A stretch of 64,000 nucleotides of DNA from Kosakonia sp. H02 (GCA_030704225.1 CP131915.1:3720001-3784000); one strand, 5' to 3'; counted from the stretch's first letter, positions 26,383 through 35,080 are shown. Program-made: numbers and translations. The notes: generated by a model not told the origin, from the sequence alone.

Positions 26383-27019
26383 GGAATCGGGCCTCCAGTT
26401 GTAATGAGAGTCGTGCCAGCGGGAAACAGAGCGCGAAATAGCACAGCGCCACCAGCAGGTAGATAACCAACGGCTGTAACGTTGAGCCGCTGACGATTTG
26501 CCCGGAGCGTGTCAGCTCGACAAAGCCCACCAGCGCCGCCAGCGAGGTGTTTTTAATCAGTTGCACCGAGAAACCGACCGTAGGCGGCAGCGCCAGGCGA
26601 AACGCCTGCGGCCAGATGACATTGCGCAGCATCTGCCCGCGAGTGATGCCCAGCGACAGCGACGCTTCCCACTGCCCTTTTGGCACTGCGGCAATGCTGC
26701 CGCGCCAGATTTCACCGAGAAATGCGCCCGCAGACAGGGAAAACGCCGTCAGCGCGGCCATGAAAGAACTGACTTCCACGCCGGTGAGCATCGGCACGCC
26801 GAAGAAGAGTAAAAACAGCAAACCGAGCAGCGGAATGCCCTGAATCAGTTCGACATAGCACCAGGCGACGGTACGGATCCAGCGCTGATGCGACGAGCGG
26901 GCGGTGGCAATCAGCAGACCAATGACCGCGCCGCAGGCAAAGGTGCTGAGCGCGAGGATCAACGTCCAGCGCAGGGCGCTGATAATCATCCACAGATCGC
27001 TAAGAGAAATACCGCGCAT
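26363..27019 (-). CDS. Polar amino acid ABC importer permease (second)
   Basis: With a GGAGG site before the ATG at 27019, the product is 218 aa with five membrane segments and the HisM/GlnP family EAA loop (VPKGQWEASLSLGITRGQML, then RNVIWPQAFRLALPP). It pairs with the permease encoded just upstream to form a heterodimeric channel. Two bases separate the two genes. Confidence 0.92.
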
Positions 27020-27021
27020 GC

Positions 27022-27690
27022 TTACCTCCGTTCCTGAAAGCGATACCAGACTAAGCGCAGCACGACTTTCATCAGGCTGACGGCAAAGAAGTAGAGGCCG
27101 CAAATCAGCAGGTAGATTTCGAAACTGCGAAAGGTGCGTGATTCAACAAAGCTGCCGTTATGGAAGATCTCTTCCACGCCAATTTGCGAAATCAGGCTGG
27201 TGCCAATCAGGGTCAGGACCATCTGGCTTGCCAGCGCCGGAAAGACGTTTTGCATCGCCGGGAGGGTCAGAACGTGGGTGATTATCTGGCGACGCGACAG
27301 CCCCAGCGCTTCCCCCGCTTCACTCAGACCGCGCGGCAATGAGATAAGCCCGGCGCGCAAAATTTCCGTCATATACGCCCCGCAGTAGAGCGACAGCGCA
27401 ATGGTGCCCGCCACGGGTGGCGAGAGATGAACGCCGAGGCTTGGCAAGCCGAAATAGATTAAAAACAGTTGCACCAGCGAGGGCGTGTTACGAAAAAACT
27501 CAACGTAACAGCGCACGACGCGCTGCCAGCCCTTCGCGCCATAAAGCAATGTCAGGGCGCAAACCGCCCCGAGCGTCAGGCCAAAGAAGATGGACAGCAC
27601 AGCATATATCGCCGTGCCCAACAGCCCTTCAGCTAAGACATTGGTGTAGGGTAATAAAGAAGAGAAATCAAAGAGGTAATCCATCTGCAT
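27022..27690 (-). CDS. Polar amino acid ABC importer permease (first)
   Basis: The ATG at 27690, five bases after GGAGG, gives a 222-aa protein with five membrane segments and the loop LPRGLSEAGEALGLSRRQII of HisQ/GlnP-type permeases. Its start overlaps the ridA-like gene stop by 23 bp. Tight overlaps through this whole operon suggest one transcript controlled from the operator region at 28241. Confidence 0.92.
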   Translation of the reverse strand: MQMDYLFDFSSLLPYTNVLAEGLLGTAIYAVLSIFFGLTLGAVCALTLLYGAKGWQRVVRCYVEFFRNTPSLVQLFLIYFGLPSLGVHLSPPVAGTIALSLYCGAYMTEILRAGLISLPRGLSEAGEALGLSRRQIITHVLTLPAMQNVFPALASQMVLTLIGTSLISQIGVEEIFHNGSFVESRTFRSFEIYLLICGLYFFAVSLMKVVLRLVWYRFQERR

Positions 27691-28192
27691 TGGCCTCCAG
27701 TTCGAGGATCGCCTCAATCTCTACCGTCTGGTTCTGTGGTAGCGATCCGGCGCCGATCGCGGAACGGGCTCCCCGGCCAATCTGTTCGCCAAAGACCTGC
27801 ACGAAGAGATCGGAGCAACCGTTAATAACCTGGGGATGGTGCTTAAAGCCTTCATCGGCATTGACCCAGCCCAGCAACTTGACCACGCTTTTTACGCGCC
27901 CTAAATCGCCGGTGGCCTGGCGGACAACCGCGAGCAAGTTAAGCCCGGTGATACGCGCGTGATAGTAGGCATCTTCGACGCTGACTTCGCGCCCAACTTT
28001 GCCGGTATGCAAATGGCCGCTTGCTTCCAGCGGCCCCTGGCCGGAGAGATAGAGCACGTTGCCGAAACGTCGCCAGGTGACAAAGTTCGCCACCGGTGCG
28101 GGAACCGGCGGTAGTTCAATGCCGAGATGGTGCAGATGATCCGCCAGACGGCAACTGGCGGTGTGAGCAGGTGTTGGCATGGGTGTGTTCAT
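27668..28192 (-). CDS. RidA/YjgF-family enamine/imine deaminase
   Basis: First gene of the catabolic operon; the ATG at 28192 follows GGGG and gives 174 aa. The fold-defining segments of the longer YjgF_endoribonuc_like subfamily are present (GNVLYLSGQGPLEASGHLHT, then ARITGLNLLAVVRQATGDLG). The conserved arginine that binds the substrate carboxylate is in GRGARSAIGAGSLP. RidA proteins hydrolyse reactive 2-aminoacrylate-type enamines made by PLP dehydratases, and this operon also encodes such a dehydratase. An upstream in-frame TTG at 28249 falls inside the operator palindrome and is not a likely start. Confidence 0.85.
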   Translation of the reverse strand: MNTPMPTPAHTASCRLADHLHHLGIELPPVPAPVANFVTWRRFGNVLYLSGQGPLEASGHLHTGKVGREVSVEDAYYHARITGLNLLAVVRQATGDLGRVKSVVKLLGWVNADEGFKHHPQVINGCSDLFVQVFGEQIGRGARSAIGAGSLPQNQTVEIEAILELEANADGLPL

Positions 28193-28240
28193 TTTTTCCC
28201 CGTCGTCTCTTTTTTCGGCATTATGACCATGCTGGTTTTT

Positions 28241-28267
28241 ATTGGTCAACCATAATGGTTAACCAAT
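28241..28267. promoter_or_regulatory. Palindromic operator, probable GntR/FadR-family site
   Basis: A 27-bp palindrome with arms ATTGGTCAACCAT (28241-28253) and ATGGTTAACCAAT (28255-28267) around one central A; 12 of 13 pairs match. Each arm itself contains TGGTnAACCA, the half-palindrome pattern TGGTnnnACCA used by FadR-subfamily GntR regulators. It lies about 50 bp upstream of the ridA-like start and would let the neighbouring regulator block that promoter. Confidence 0.8.
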
Positions 28268-28449
28268 AAGAGATCTGTATGGCAAAGTTGCAAAAAAGTT
28301 AAAAACGACAGAGAGCGCAGCTTAACAGCAAATTGTTGGCGCATGAGAAATAAGTAAGTGCTCTGGTTCGCATAAATTGCGTACAGCTAGCTGCAAACGA
28401 TGCTCGCCGTCGTGATTTTCTCAGGATATAATTCACGCCCGCGGGCCAG

Positions 28450-28463
28450 ATTGGTCAGCCAAT
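28450..28463. promoter_or_regulatory. Second operator copy in front of the regulator gene
   Basis: ATTGGTCAGCCAAT is a 14-bp palindrome matching each half of the 27-bp site upstream. It lies 37 bp before the GntR start, a position suited to autoregulation. Confidence 0.72.
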
Positions 28464-28500
28464 AAGGGATATTTCTGCGCACGGTATCAGGAGCCGCCAG

Positions 28501-29235
28501 ATGAACGAGACTGATGACATTACCCAGCGAATTGTCGGACATGACAAAACCGCCGCTGTTAGCGTTTATCGCGCCATTATGCGCGCCATTAACGACGGCG
28601 ATTTAAAAGCAGGCGATAAGTTGCCCAACGAGCGCGAACTGGCGCGGCGCTTTGAGACTTCCCGCAGTACCATTCGTAACGTACTGGCGATGATGTCAAC
28701 GCAGGGGCTGGTCACGCGCAAAGTGGGAAGTGGCTCTTACCTTTCTGACAATTTGCAGCAACATCTTGTTGATACCGATCGTCCGGTCGCTGCCTGGCAT
28801 AAAGAGGTGCCGACCTACAGTGAGATCCTTGAAGGCCGTCTGCTGTTTGAACCGATGATGATGACGCTGGTTGCCAGCCGCGCCACTCGCGAAGATTTCG
28901 CTACCATGCGCCATCACTTACAAGGCATCCGCGAAGCACAAGAGTGGCTGCTCTATAAAGAGCATATTTACGCCGTTCACCAGGCGATGTTCGCCGCCAC
29001 CCGCAACCGCTTTCTGATCCAGATTTTCGATAATGTCATCGCCGACCGCCGCGCGGTGCAGTACGACGGCCAGCATTCGTTGCACTCTGCCGTCAGTGAA
29101 ATTGTGCGCGAGCAGACCCTGCGTGAGTTAACGCCGCTGGTTGACGCGCTGGAAGCCCGCGATGGCAAACTCGCGCAAAAACGTGCCGATGACTATTTCA
29201 CCCGCATTCTGGCATCACTGAGCGTTTACGGCTGA
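28501..29235 (+). CDS. GntR/FadR-family transcriptional regulator (FCD domain)
   Basis: The 244-aa protein has an N-terminal winged-helix GntR domain (about residues 15-85; AINDGDLKAGDKLPNERELA and FETSRSTIRNVLAMM) and a C-terminal all-helical FCD ligand-binding domain (about 100-235; LEGRLLFEPMMMTLVASRAT, HQAMFAATRN). FCD regulators usually bind a pathway acid through a metal held by His/Asp residues. It is divergent from the importer/deacylase/dehydratase operon, with three operator-like sequences in between, so it is very probably that operon's regulator. An AGGAG ribosome site is present. Confidence 0.9.
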   Translation: MNETDDITQRIVGHDKTAAVSVYRAIMRAINDGDLKAGDKLPNERELARRFETSRSTIRNVLAMMSTQGLVTRKVGSGSYLSDNLQQHLVDTDRPVAAWHKEVPTYSEILEGRLLFEPMMMTLVASRATREDFATMRHHLQGIREAQEWLLYKEHIYAVHQAMFAATRNRFLIQIFDNVIADRRAVQYDGQHSLHSAVSEIVREQTLRELTPLVDALEARDGKLAQKRADDYFTRILASLSVYG

Positions 29236-29282
29236 TACCATCGTCACTACACTTGAAGGCATCGACTGCCCGGAGATATGAA

Positions 29283-29807
29283 ATGGATGACAAGACAGTG
29301 AGCCCGCAAGACGCACGGGCGCAACAGCAAAACGGGGCGATGATTATTGATATTCGCCAGCCCGATGAATTTCGCCGCGAACATCTGCCCGATGCGATGT
29401 CCCTGCCCCTGGATGAGCTGCTGGCGGGTAAAACGGTGAACCCCACTTCCCCCAAGCAAACGGTGATTTTTCACTGCCAGTCCGGTATGCGCACGCAACA
29501 AAACGTTGAGACACTGATTCGGGCGGCGGCACCTGCGCACGTCGTATTGCTTGAAGGCGGGCTGACTAACTGGAAGCGCGCCGGGTTGCCCACGGTGCAG
29601 GATAAACGCCAGCCGCGCCCGCTGATGCAACAAGTGCAAATCGTGGCGGGCAGCCTGATTCTTCTTGGCGTCGTGCTCGGTTACACCCTCTCGCCCGCGT
29701 TTTTCCTGCTGAGCGGGTTTGTTGGTGCGGGGCTTTTATTCGCCGGGCTAAGCGGCTGGTGCGGCATGGCATTGCTGCTGGCAAAAATGCCGTGGAACCG
29801 GCCGTAA
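29283..29807 (+). CDS. ygaP: YgaP, membrane-anchored rhodanese
   Basis: The start at 29283 gives 174 aa, the same length as E. coli YgaP. Residues about 5-105 are a rhodanese domain with the active-site cysteine C65 in IFHCQSGMRT. Two membrane segments follow (QVQIVAGSLILLGVVLGYTL and a second of similar length) with the C-terminal motif GWCGMALLLAKMPWNRP. It transfers sulfane sulfur at the inner membrane face. Its usual partner regulator ygaV is not beside it; a dcm-type gene follows instead. Confidence 0.93.
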   Translation: MDDKTVSPQDARAQQQNGAMIIDIRQPDEFRREHLPDAMSLPLDELLAGKTVNPTSPKQTVIFHCQSGMRTQQNVETLIRAAAPAHVVLLEGGLTNWKRAGLPTVQDKRQPRPLMQQVQIVAGSLILLGVVLGYTLSPAFFLLSGFVGAGLLFAGLSGWCGMALLLAKMPWNRP

Positions 29808-29874
29808 TTGTTTGGCGTTTCTCCTCTGGGTCAAATGAGTGATATATTTCTGCCCTCAAACCCAAGGAGACGCC

Positions 29875-31290
29875 ATGGCGGAATTTGATTCACTCGCGCA
29901 GGATCTGCTGGTACAGGCAGAAACTGAGCAGCAGCAGGCACGGGACCGGGCATTACTGAACCAGGTAGTGGAAATCTACGGTCAAAAGTACGTGGCGGAG
30001 CAGCTAAAAAAAGCGGGCAAGTCCGAGTGGAGCCGCGAAGCGCTCAACCGTTGGGTGAATGGCAAAGCCGCAGCGAAAATCCTTACCGCCGCCGAAGAAG
30101 CGCTGCTGCGCGGGCTGTTACCCTCCCCGCCTGCGCACCATCCTGACTATCGTTTTCGTTTTATCGATCTTTTCGCCGGTATCGGCGGCATTCGCAGCGG
30201 TTTTGAAGCCATTGGCGGGCAGTGCGTATTTACCAGCGAATGGAACAAAAACGCGGTGCGCACCTACAAAGCCAACTGGTACAACGACAGCGCCGCACAC
30301 ACCTTTAATCAGGATATCCGCGAAGTGACCCTGAGCGGCAATCCGCACATTTCTGAAGCCGACGCTTACGCGCATATTACAGAGCACATCCCCGAGCATG
30401 ATGTGCTGCTGGCGGGCTTCCCCTGTCAGCCGTTTAGCCTTGCCGGGGTGAGCAAGAAGAATGCGCTTGGCCGCGCGCATGGTTTTGAATGTGAAGCCCA
30501 GGGCACACTGTTTTTCGACGTTGCGCGCATTATCAAAGCCCGCCGCCCGGCGATTTTCGTGCTGGAAAACGTTAAGAACCTCAAAAGCCACGATAAAGGC
30601 AAAACCTTCAGCGTGATCATGAATACGCTGGATGAGCTGGGCTACGACGTGGCCGATGCCGATGCGTCCGGCAAAGATGATCCGAAAATTATCGACGGTA
30701 AACACTTCCTGCCGCAGCATCGCGAACGCATTGTGCTGGTCGGTTTTCGTCGCGATCTTAATCTCGCCGACGGCTTTACCCTGCGCGATATCAGCAAGCT
30801 TTACCCTACGCAGCGGCCTGCGTTTGGCGAACTGCTGGAACCCACCGTCGACAGCAAATATGTGCTGTCACATAAGTTGTGGGATTACCTCTATCGCTAT
30901 GCGAAAAAACATGCCGCCAAAGGCAACGGCTTCGGCTTCGGGCTGGTCGATCCCCTGCATGCCGGGAGCGTGGCCCGCACCCTTTCTGCGCGTTATCACA
31001 AAGACGGTTCTGAGATCCTTATCGATCGCGGCTGGGATAAAGCGCTGGGGGAAGCGGATTTCGCCAATGCGGAAAACCAGGCGCGTCGTCCGCGTCGCCT
31101 GACGCCGCGCGAGTGCGCGCGCCTGATGGGCTTTGAAAAAGTGGGCGAAAAACCGTTCCGCATTCCGGTTTCCGATACACAGGCTTACCGCCAGTTCGGC
31201 AACTCGGTCGTGGTGCCGGTCTTTGCCGCCGTGGCAAAACTGCTGGAGCCGCGTATTGCGCTGGCGGTCAAACGGCGCAACAAAAAATAA
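29875..31290 (+). CDS. dcm: Dcm-type DNA (cytosine-5-)-methyltransferase
   Basis: The ATG at 29875 after AAGGAG gives 471 aa (E. coli Dcm is 472). The m5C methylase motifs appear in order: motif I FIDLFAGIGGIRSGFE (about 96-111), motif IV with catalytic C184 in GFPCQPFSLAGVSKKN, motif VI FVLENVKNL, motif VIII QHRERIVLVGF, and motif X YRQFGNSVVVPV. Similarity to E. coli Dcm is high throughout, including the target-recognition region, so CCWGG is the expected target. The vsr mismatch-repair gene that overlaps dcm in E. coli is absent. A terminator follows directly, and the next gene is a chemoreceptor. Confidence 0.93.
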   Translation: MAEFDSLAQDLLVQAETEQQQARDRALLNQVVEIYGQKYVAEQLKKAGKSEWSREALNRWVNGKAAAKILTAAEEALLRGLLPSPPAHHPDYRFRFIDLFAGIGGIRSGFEAIGGQCVFTSEWNKNAVRTYKANWYNDSAAHTFNQDIREVTLSGNPHISEADAYAHITEHIPEHDVLLAGFPCQPFSLAGVSKKNALGRAHGFECEAQGTLFFDVARIIKARRPAIFVLENVKNLKSHDKGKTFSVIMNTLDELGYDVADADASGKDDPKIIDGKHFLPQHRERIVLVGFRRDLNLADGFTLRDISKLYPTQRPAFGELLEPTVDSKYVLSHKLWDYLYRYAKKHAAKGNGFGFGLVDPLHAGSVARTLSARYHKDGSEILIDRGWDKALGEADFANAENQARRPRRLTPRECARLMGFEKVGEKPFRIPVSDTQAYRQFGNSVVVPVFAAVAKLLEPRIALAVKRRNKK

Positions 31291-31297
31291 CACCCTT

Positions 31298-31325
31298 CCC
31301 GGCGTATAACGCGCCGGGCGCTTTC
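31298..31325 (+). terminator. Terminator after dcm
   Basis: CCCGGCG (31298-31304) pairs with CGCCGGG (31312-31318), followed by a short T-rich stretch (TTTCTT). It starts 8 bp after the dcm stop. Confidence 0.65.
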
Positions 31326-31358
31326 TTAAGCATGAATAAATTGTTTAAAAAGTGATCA

Positions 31359-31385
31359 TAAAGTTAATTACGTCCGGGTCGATAT
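31359..31385 (+). promoter_or_regulatory. Sigma-28 (FliA) promoter of the chemoreceptor gene
   Basis: TAAAGTTA (31359-31366), an 11-bp spacer and GTCGATAT (31378-31385) match the FliA consensus at 13 of 16 positions. The chemoreceptor start is 38 bp downstream. This ties the receptor to the flagellar regulon. Confidence 0.82.
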
Positions 31386-31422
31386 TAATTGAGCAATCCC
31401 GACTCTCTCACGGACTCTGACC

Positions 31423-33087
31423 ATGCTCAAAAACATACGTGTTATTACCGGCATCATTATCGCGCTTTCGGTATTTTGTCTTCTTCAACTGGTCACCGGG
31501 GGACTGTTCTACTCGGCGGTTAACAACGACCGGGTCAATTTCCAGAACACCGTCGTACTCAACGCCCAGCAAGAAAACCTTGGCGACAGCGTTAATACGC
31601 TGATCAAAACCCGTGTCACCGTGACCCGCGTGGCGATCCGCTTTTTGAAAAACCAGCGCGATCCGGCTTCCCTTGCCAGTATCGAAAAACTCCTCACCAC
31701 CGCTACCGAGTCGCTCGGCAAGTCTGAAGGTTATTTCAACAACTACAAAAGCACCCCGCGCGTTGCTGGCCAGGACAGTGCGTTAGCCGACGATGTGGTG
31801 CAAAACATCAATAAAATGCATGACGTGTTGCAGCAGTCGATCGCCTTCCTGCGGGCCAACAACTACGAAGCCTATGGCAACCTGGATGCGCAGCAGGCGC
31901 AGGACGATATGGATGCCAGCTACACGAAATGGCGGACAGAAAACAACACCTTCCTGCAAGCTGCCGCGCAGCAAAACCAGAGTAGTTTTACCAGTATGCA
32001 GTGGACGCTGGGGGTGATCTTGCTGGTGGTGATTGCGGTGATGGTCATTATCTGGCTTGGCCTGCAACATCTATTGCTCAGACCGCTGCACAGCGTAATG
32101 GGGCATATTCGCGCCATCGCCGGGGGCGATCTGACGCAGCCTGTTTCCGCTGATGGCCGCAACGAGATGAGCCAACTGGCGGCAGGTTTGCACGAGATGC
32201 AATTGTCGCTGGTCAAAACCGTCAGTTCAGTGCGTAACAGTTCGGATTCGATTTACACCGGCGCGAGCGAAATCTCCACCGGCAACAATGATCTCTCTTC
32301 CCGCACCGAGCAGCAGGCCGCGTCGCTGGAAGAGACTGCCGCCAGCATGGAACAACTGACCGCTACGGTGAAACAGAACACCGACAACGCGCGTCAGGCA
32401 TCACAACTGGCGAAAACCGCGTCAGACACCGCCGCGCGTGGGGGTCAGGTGGTCAGTAATGTGGTGCGCACGATGAGCGAGATTTCCGACAGCTCGCAGC
32501 AAATTGCCCACATTACCAGCGTGATTGACGGTATCGCTTTCCAGACCAATATCCTGGCGCTGAACGCCGCCGTAGAAGCCGCGCGCGCAGGCGAACAGGG
32601 CCGGGGTTTTGCCGTGGTGGCCGGAGAAGTGCGCACGCTGGCAAGCCGCAGCGCGCAGGCGGCGAAAGAGATTAAAACCCTTATCGATAACTCGGTTAAC
32701 CGCGTGAATTCCGGTTCGACGCTGGTCGCGGAAGCGGGCGATACGATGAAAGAGATCGTCAACGCCGTCACCCGCGTGACGGATATTATGGGGGAAATTG
32801 CCTCGGCATCTGATGAGCAGAGCAAAGGCATTGAGCAGGTGAGCCTGGCGGTGTCGCAGATGGATAGCGTCACCCAGCAGAACGCCTCGCTGGTGCAGGA
32901 ATCTGCCGCGGCCTCTGCCGCGCTCGAAGAGCAAGCGGAGCAGTTGCGCCAGGCTGTCGCCGTGTTTCGTGTGAACGGGCACAGCGCCACGCTGAGTGCC
33001 AAACCCGGCAAACCCAGCGCCGCGCCACTGCGACCAGTTGCCGCTGTAACGCAAAGCCGCAGCGACAGCAACTGGGAAACGTTCTGA
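31423..33087 (+). CDS. Methyl-accepting chemotaxis protein (Tsr/Tar class)
   Basis: The 554-aa receptor has an N-terminal membrane segment (about 8-32), a periplasmic four-helix TarH-type sensor domain (about 35-190), a second membrane segment (about 192-212), a HAMP domain (about 213-265) and a long signalling coiled coil. The hairpin tip is GIAFQTNILALNAAVEAARA. The C-terminus is NWETF, the CheR/CheB tethering pentapeptide found in the major E. coli receptors. The sensor has no clear Tar/Tsr ligand arginine cluster, so the attractant is unknown. A FliA promoter lies directly upstream. Confidence 0.95.
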   Translation: MLKNIRVITGIIIALSVFCLLQLVTGGLFYSAVNNDRVNFQNTVVLNAQQENLGDSVNTLIKTRVTVTRVAIRFLKNQRDPASLASIEKLLTTATESLGKSEGYFNNYKSTPRVAGQDSALADDVVQNINKMHDVLQQSIAFLRANNYEAYGNLDAQQAQDDMDASYTKWRTENNTFLQAAAQQNQSSFTSMQWTLGVILLVVIAVMVIIWLGLQHLLLRPLHSVMGHIRAIAGGDLTQPVSADGRNEMSQLAAGLHEMQLSLVKTVSSVRNSSDSIYTGASEISTGNNDLSSRTEQQAASLEETAASMEQLTATVKQNTDNARQASQLAKTASDTAARGGQVVSNVVRTMSEISDSSQQIAHITSVIDGIAFQTNILALNAAVEAARAGEQGRGFAVVAGEVRTLASRSAQAAKEIKTLIDNSVNRVNSGSTLVAEAGDTMKEIVNAVTRVTDIMGEIASASDEQSKGIEQVSLAVSQMDSVTQQNASLVQESAAASAALEEQAEQLRQAVAVFRVNGHSATLSAKPGKPSAAPLRPVAAVTQSRSDSNWETF

Positions 33088-33100
33088 CCGCAACAAAAAC

Positions 33101-33132
33101 AACCCGCGCGATGAAACTTAGTCGCGCGGGTT
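33101..33132. terminator. Terminator between the chemoreceptor and yqaE
   Basis: AACCCGCGCGA (33101-33111) and TCGCGCGGGTT (33122-33132) form a perfect 11-bp stem. On the minus strand it is followed by GTTTTTG, which suits yqaE. On the plus strand it may also stop the chemoreceptor transcript. Confidence 0.75.
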
Positions 33133-33156
33133 ATCGATGAGCGGGGTTAAGGGAGG

Positions 33157-33315
33157 TTAATCGCGGGTTTGTACCCAAAAGGCATGGATCAGGCCAGGAA
33201 TGTAGCCCAGCAACGTGAGCAGGATGTTAATAATAAACGCCCAGCCGAAGCCTTTGCCGAGCAGCACACCCAGCGGCGGAAGAATAATCGTGATAACAAC
33301 ACGCCAGAAACCCAT
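33157..33315 (-). CDS. yqaE: YqaE, Pmp3-family small membrane protein
   Basis: A 52-aa hydrophobic protein starting MGFWRVVITIILPPLGVLLG and ending with a second membrane segment (LLTLLGYIPGLIHAFWV). This is the UPF0057/Pmp3 family; E. coli YqaE is also 52 aa. GGAGG lies directly before the ATG at 33315. The longer in-frame extension has no family support. In E. coli it is linked to envelope stress (Cpx) control; no such site was assessed here. Confidence 0.95.
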   Translation of the reverse strand: MGFWRVVITIILPPLGVLLGKGFGWAFIINILLTLLGYIPGLIHAFWVQTRD

Positions 33316-33495
33316 ATAGCCTCCTATGCAAGTCAATTCCAGGTGATTGAAAATTGAGACAATCTCCTTAAGCGTAGCCGCTCTGCGCGCGACTGCCACC
33401 TTCACATTGTCTGTTTTACCCTGTTTTACGCTGTACCCTGTTCGGGGTTCAGGCTATGTTTACATTCACAAGCTCGTTACAAAAGGAGAGAAGCA

Positions 33496-33675
33496 ATGTT
33501 TTCTGTTGGCGATATCGTTCAGCCCCGCATCGGCGGCCCGAAACTGAAAGTGCTGGAAGTGCATGAGGATCAAATCGTCGCGGTTCCGACCTATGACGAA
33601 CAGGCAGAGAAGATAACCCTCAAGGCCGAAGATGTGGCGCTGTATAAAGAAGACGGCGACTTTGGTGTCTGCTGA
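33496..33675 (+). CDS. Small conserved-looking hypothetical protein (59 aa)
   Basis: An ATG at 33496 preceded by GGAGAG opens a 59-codon gene encoding MFSVGDIVQPRIGGPKLKVL and an acidic C-terminal half ending DGDFGVC. The pattern 'VGDIVQ..iGGP...V' recalls small one-barrel proteins of the DUF2158/YodC kind, but I would not insist on it. Codon usage is typical of the host, and a strong inverted repeat follows seven bases after the stop. The protein is probably cytoplasmic. It lies where E. coli carries other genes (stpA region). Confidence 0.8.
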   Translation: MFSVGDIVQPRIGGPKLKVLEVHEDQIVAVPTYDEQAEKITLKAEDVALYKEDGDFGVC

Positions 33676-33681
33676 TCGACT

Positions 33682-33703
33682 GCGGTGAGAGCACTCTCAC
33701 CGC
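33682..33703. repeat. Perfect-arm inverted repeat after the 59-aa gene
   Basis: GCGGTGAGAG (33682-33691) and CTCTCACCGC (33694-33703) are exact reverse complements separated by CA. There is no T run on either strand, so it may be a Rho-assisted or processing hairpin rather than a simple terminator. The following 400 bp to alaE (33704-34107) contain no convincing gene; one 93-codon frame there lacks a ribosome site and any family match. Confidence 0.6.
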
Positions 33704-34107
33704 CATGATGCGTAGTCATTCAATAAATATGCATAATCACCAATTACGCATATCAGCATCTCATCCTGCAAAACGGGCCTGATCAGCATAAAAAGTGCTG
33801 TTGCTTATTTTATCAGCGCAACGGAAGCATAGCGCGCTGAAACGCCTCCTCGTCCCTCTCCTGTGCCGCTGCATGGTTTCTCACCTTTCACTTAATCCAT
33901 TGATATTTAAAATATTTTACCGCAAGCCCAACAAAAATAATGAAATAGTGAAAAAGCAAGCTATCGCAGAGGAGTTTCTCCAACAAAGAAAAGAAAATAA
34001 AAATTTATCGCTAGTTGTGAGTTTCAAACCAGATAGATACTCTAGTCGCATATATCCAGCCGTTTCAAAACGCTAAAGCCCGTTCGTTTTTTATCAAGGA
34101 GCACCAC

Positions 34108-34557
34108 ATGTTCTCTTCGCAGTCTCGCCTGCGTCACGCCGCTGCGGACACCTTCGCCATGGTCGTCTATTGTTCGGTAGTGAACATGTTGATTGAAATA
34201 TTCCTCTCAGGAATGAGCTTCGAGCAGTCACTTTCATCGCGCCTGGTGGCGATCCCGGTCAACATTATTATTGCCTGGCCTTATGGGATGTATCGCGATC
34301 TGTTTATGCGTCGGCTAAGCCGTATTAGCCCGTCGGGCTGGATGAAAAATCTGGCAGATGTGCTGGCTTATGTGACGTTCCAGTCACCGGTGTATGTCGC
34401 CATTTTGTGGACGGTAGGCGCGGACTGGCACCAGATTGTCGCGGCGGTCAGCTCGAATATCGTGCTGTCGATGATGATGGGTGCGGTGTACGGCTATTTT
34501 CTTGATTACTGCCGCCGCTTGTTTCGGGTCAGCAATTACCACCAGGCCAAAGCCTGA
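34108..34557 (+). CDS. alaE: AlaE, L-alanine exporter
   Basis: The 149-aa protein is collinear with E. coli AlaE (149 aa), including AADTFAMVVYCSVVNMLIEI, RLVAIPVNIIIAWPYGMYRD and GAVYGYFLDYCRRLFRVS. It has four membrane segments and exports alanine across the inner membrane. AAGGAG precedes the ATG. In E. coli stpA lies next to it; here stpA is missing and the region upstream has no recognised gene for 430 bp. Confidence 0.96.
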   Translation: MFSSQSRLRHAAADTFAMVVYCSVVNMLIEIFLSGMSFEQSLSSRLVAIPVNIIIAWPYGMYRDLFMRRLSRISPSGWMKNLADVLAYVTFQSPVYVAILWTVGADWHQIVAAVSSNIVLSMMMGAVYGYFLDYCRRLFRVSNYHQAKA

Positions 34558-34573
34558 TGGCCGCAATCGATCA

Positions 34574-34918
34574 TTAATGCTGTTCGCCAAATAATCCTTT
34601 AATAAACCGCTCCAGCGCCATGCGCGAGCTGAAACCGTGCGGGATACCGTAATGTTCCTGCGCCTGGCCGCCCAGATAGAGCGGGAAGTTCTGGTAGTGA
34701 TCGCACATCTTGATGTCCGAGGCGGGATCCGCAAGCGATGAACTGCGTTCTTTTAACGTAGGGTGAATGACCAGTGCGGTGCGGCCCATGCGCGCTTCGC
34801 GATTGACATACACATAATTCTCGCCACGGCGATAGCCATAGGTTTTTGGCGTCGCCACATCCATGGTAAATCCTACATTTTCCAGAACGCGTGCCACTTC
34901 ATCGGGTCTTAAGTACAT
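34574..34918 (-). CDS. ygaC: YgaC, conserved DUF2002 protein
   Basis: A 114-aa cytoplasmic protein, the same length as E. coli YgaC and very similar: MYLRPDEVARVLENVGFTMD, GYRRGENYVYVNREARMGRT, EHYGIPHGFSSRMALERF. Its function is unknown. It converges on alaE with a 16-bp gap and is divergent from ygaM. Confidence 0.95.
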   Translation of the reverse strand: MYLRPDEVARVLENVGFTMDVATPKTYGYRRGENYVYVNREARMGRTALVIHPTLKERSSSLADPASDIKMCDHYQNFPLYLGGQAQEHYGIPHGFSSRMALERFIKGLFGEQH

Positions 34919-35080
34919 AGATTTTCCTCGTCATCTCTCAACAGCTTCGCCACCTTACAGTACTGAGCATGGTCAGTGACTCAGAAAATTCCACAAAGGG
35001 ACGTGAAAGACGTGATTGCCGTCTGGCCGTGAAAATTATGGTCTACGCTTAAAAACACACCAAAAACAAGGGAGGCTTCT

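Noticed and set aside
33795..34076. 93-codon frame between the 59-aa gene and alaE
   Set aside because: No ribosome site, no recognisable domain, mixed hydrophobic and basic composition typical of AT-rich non-coding DNA.
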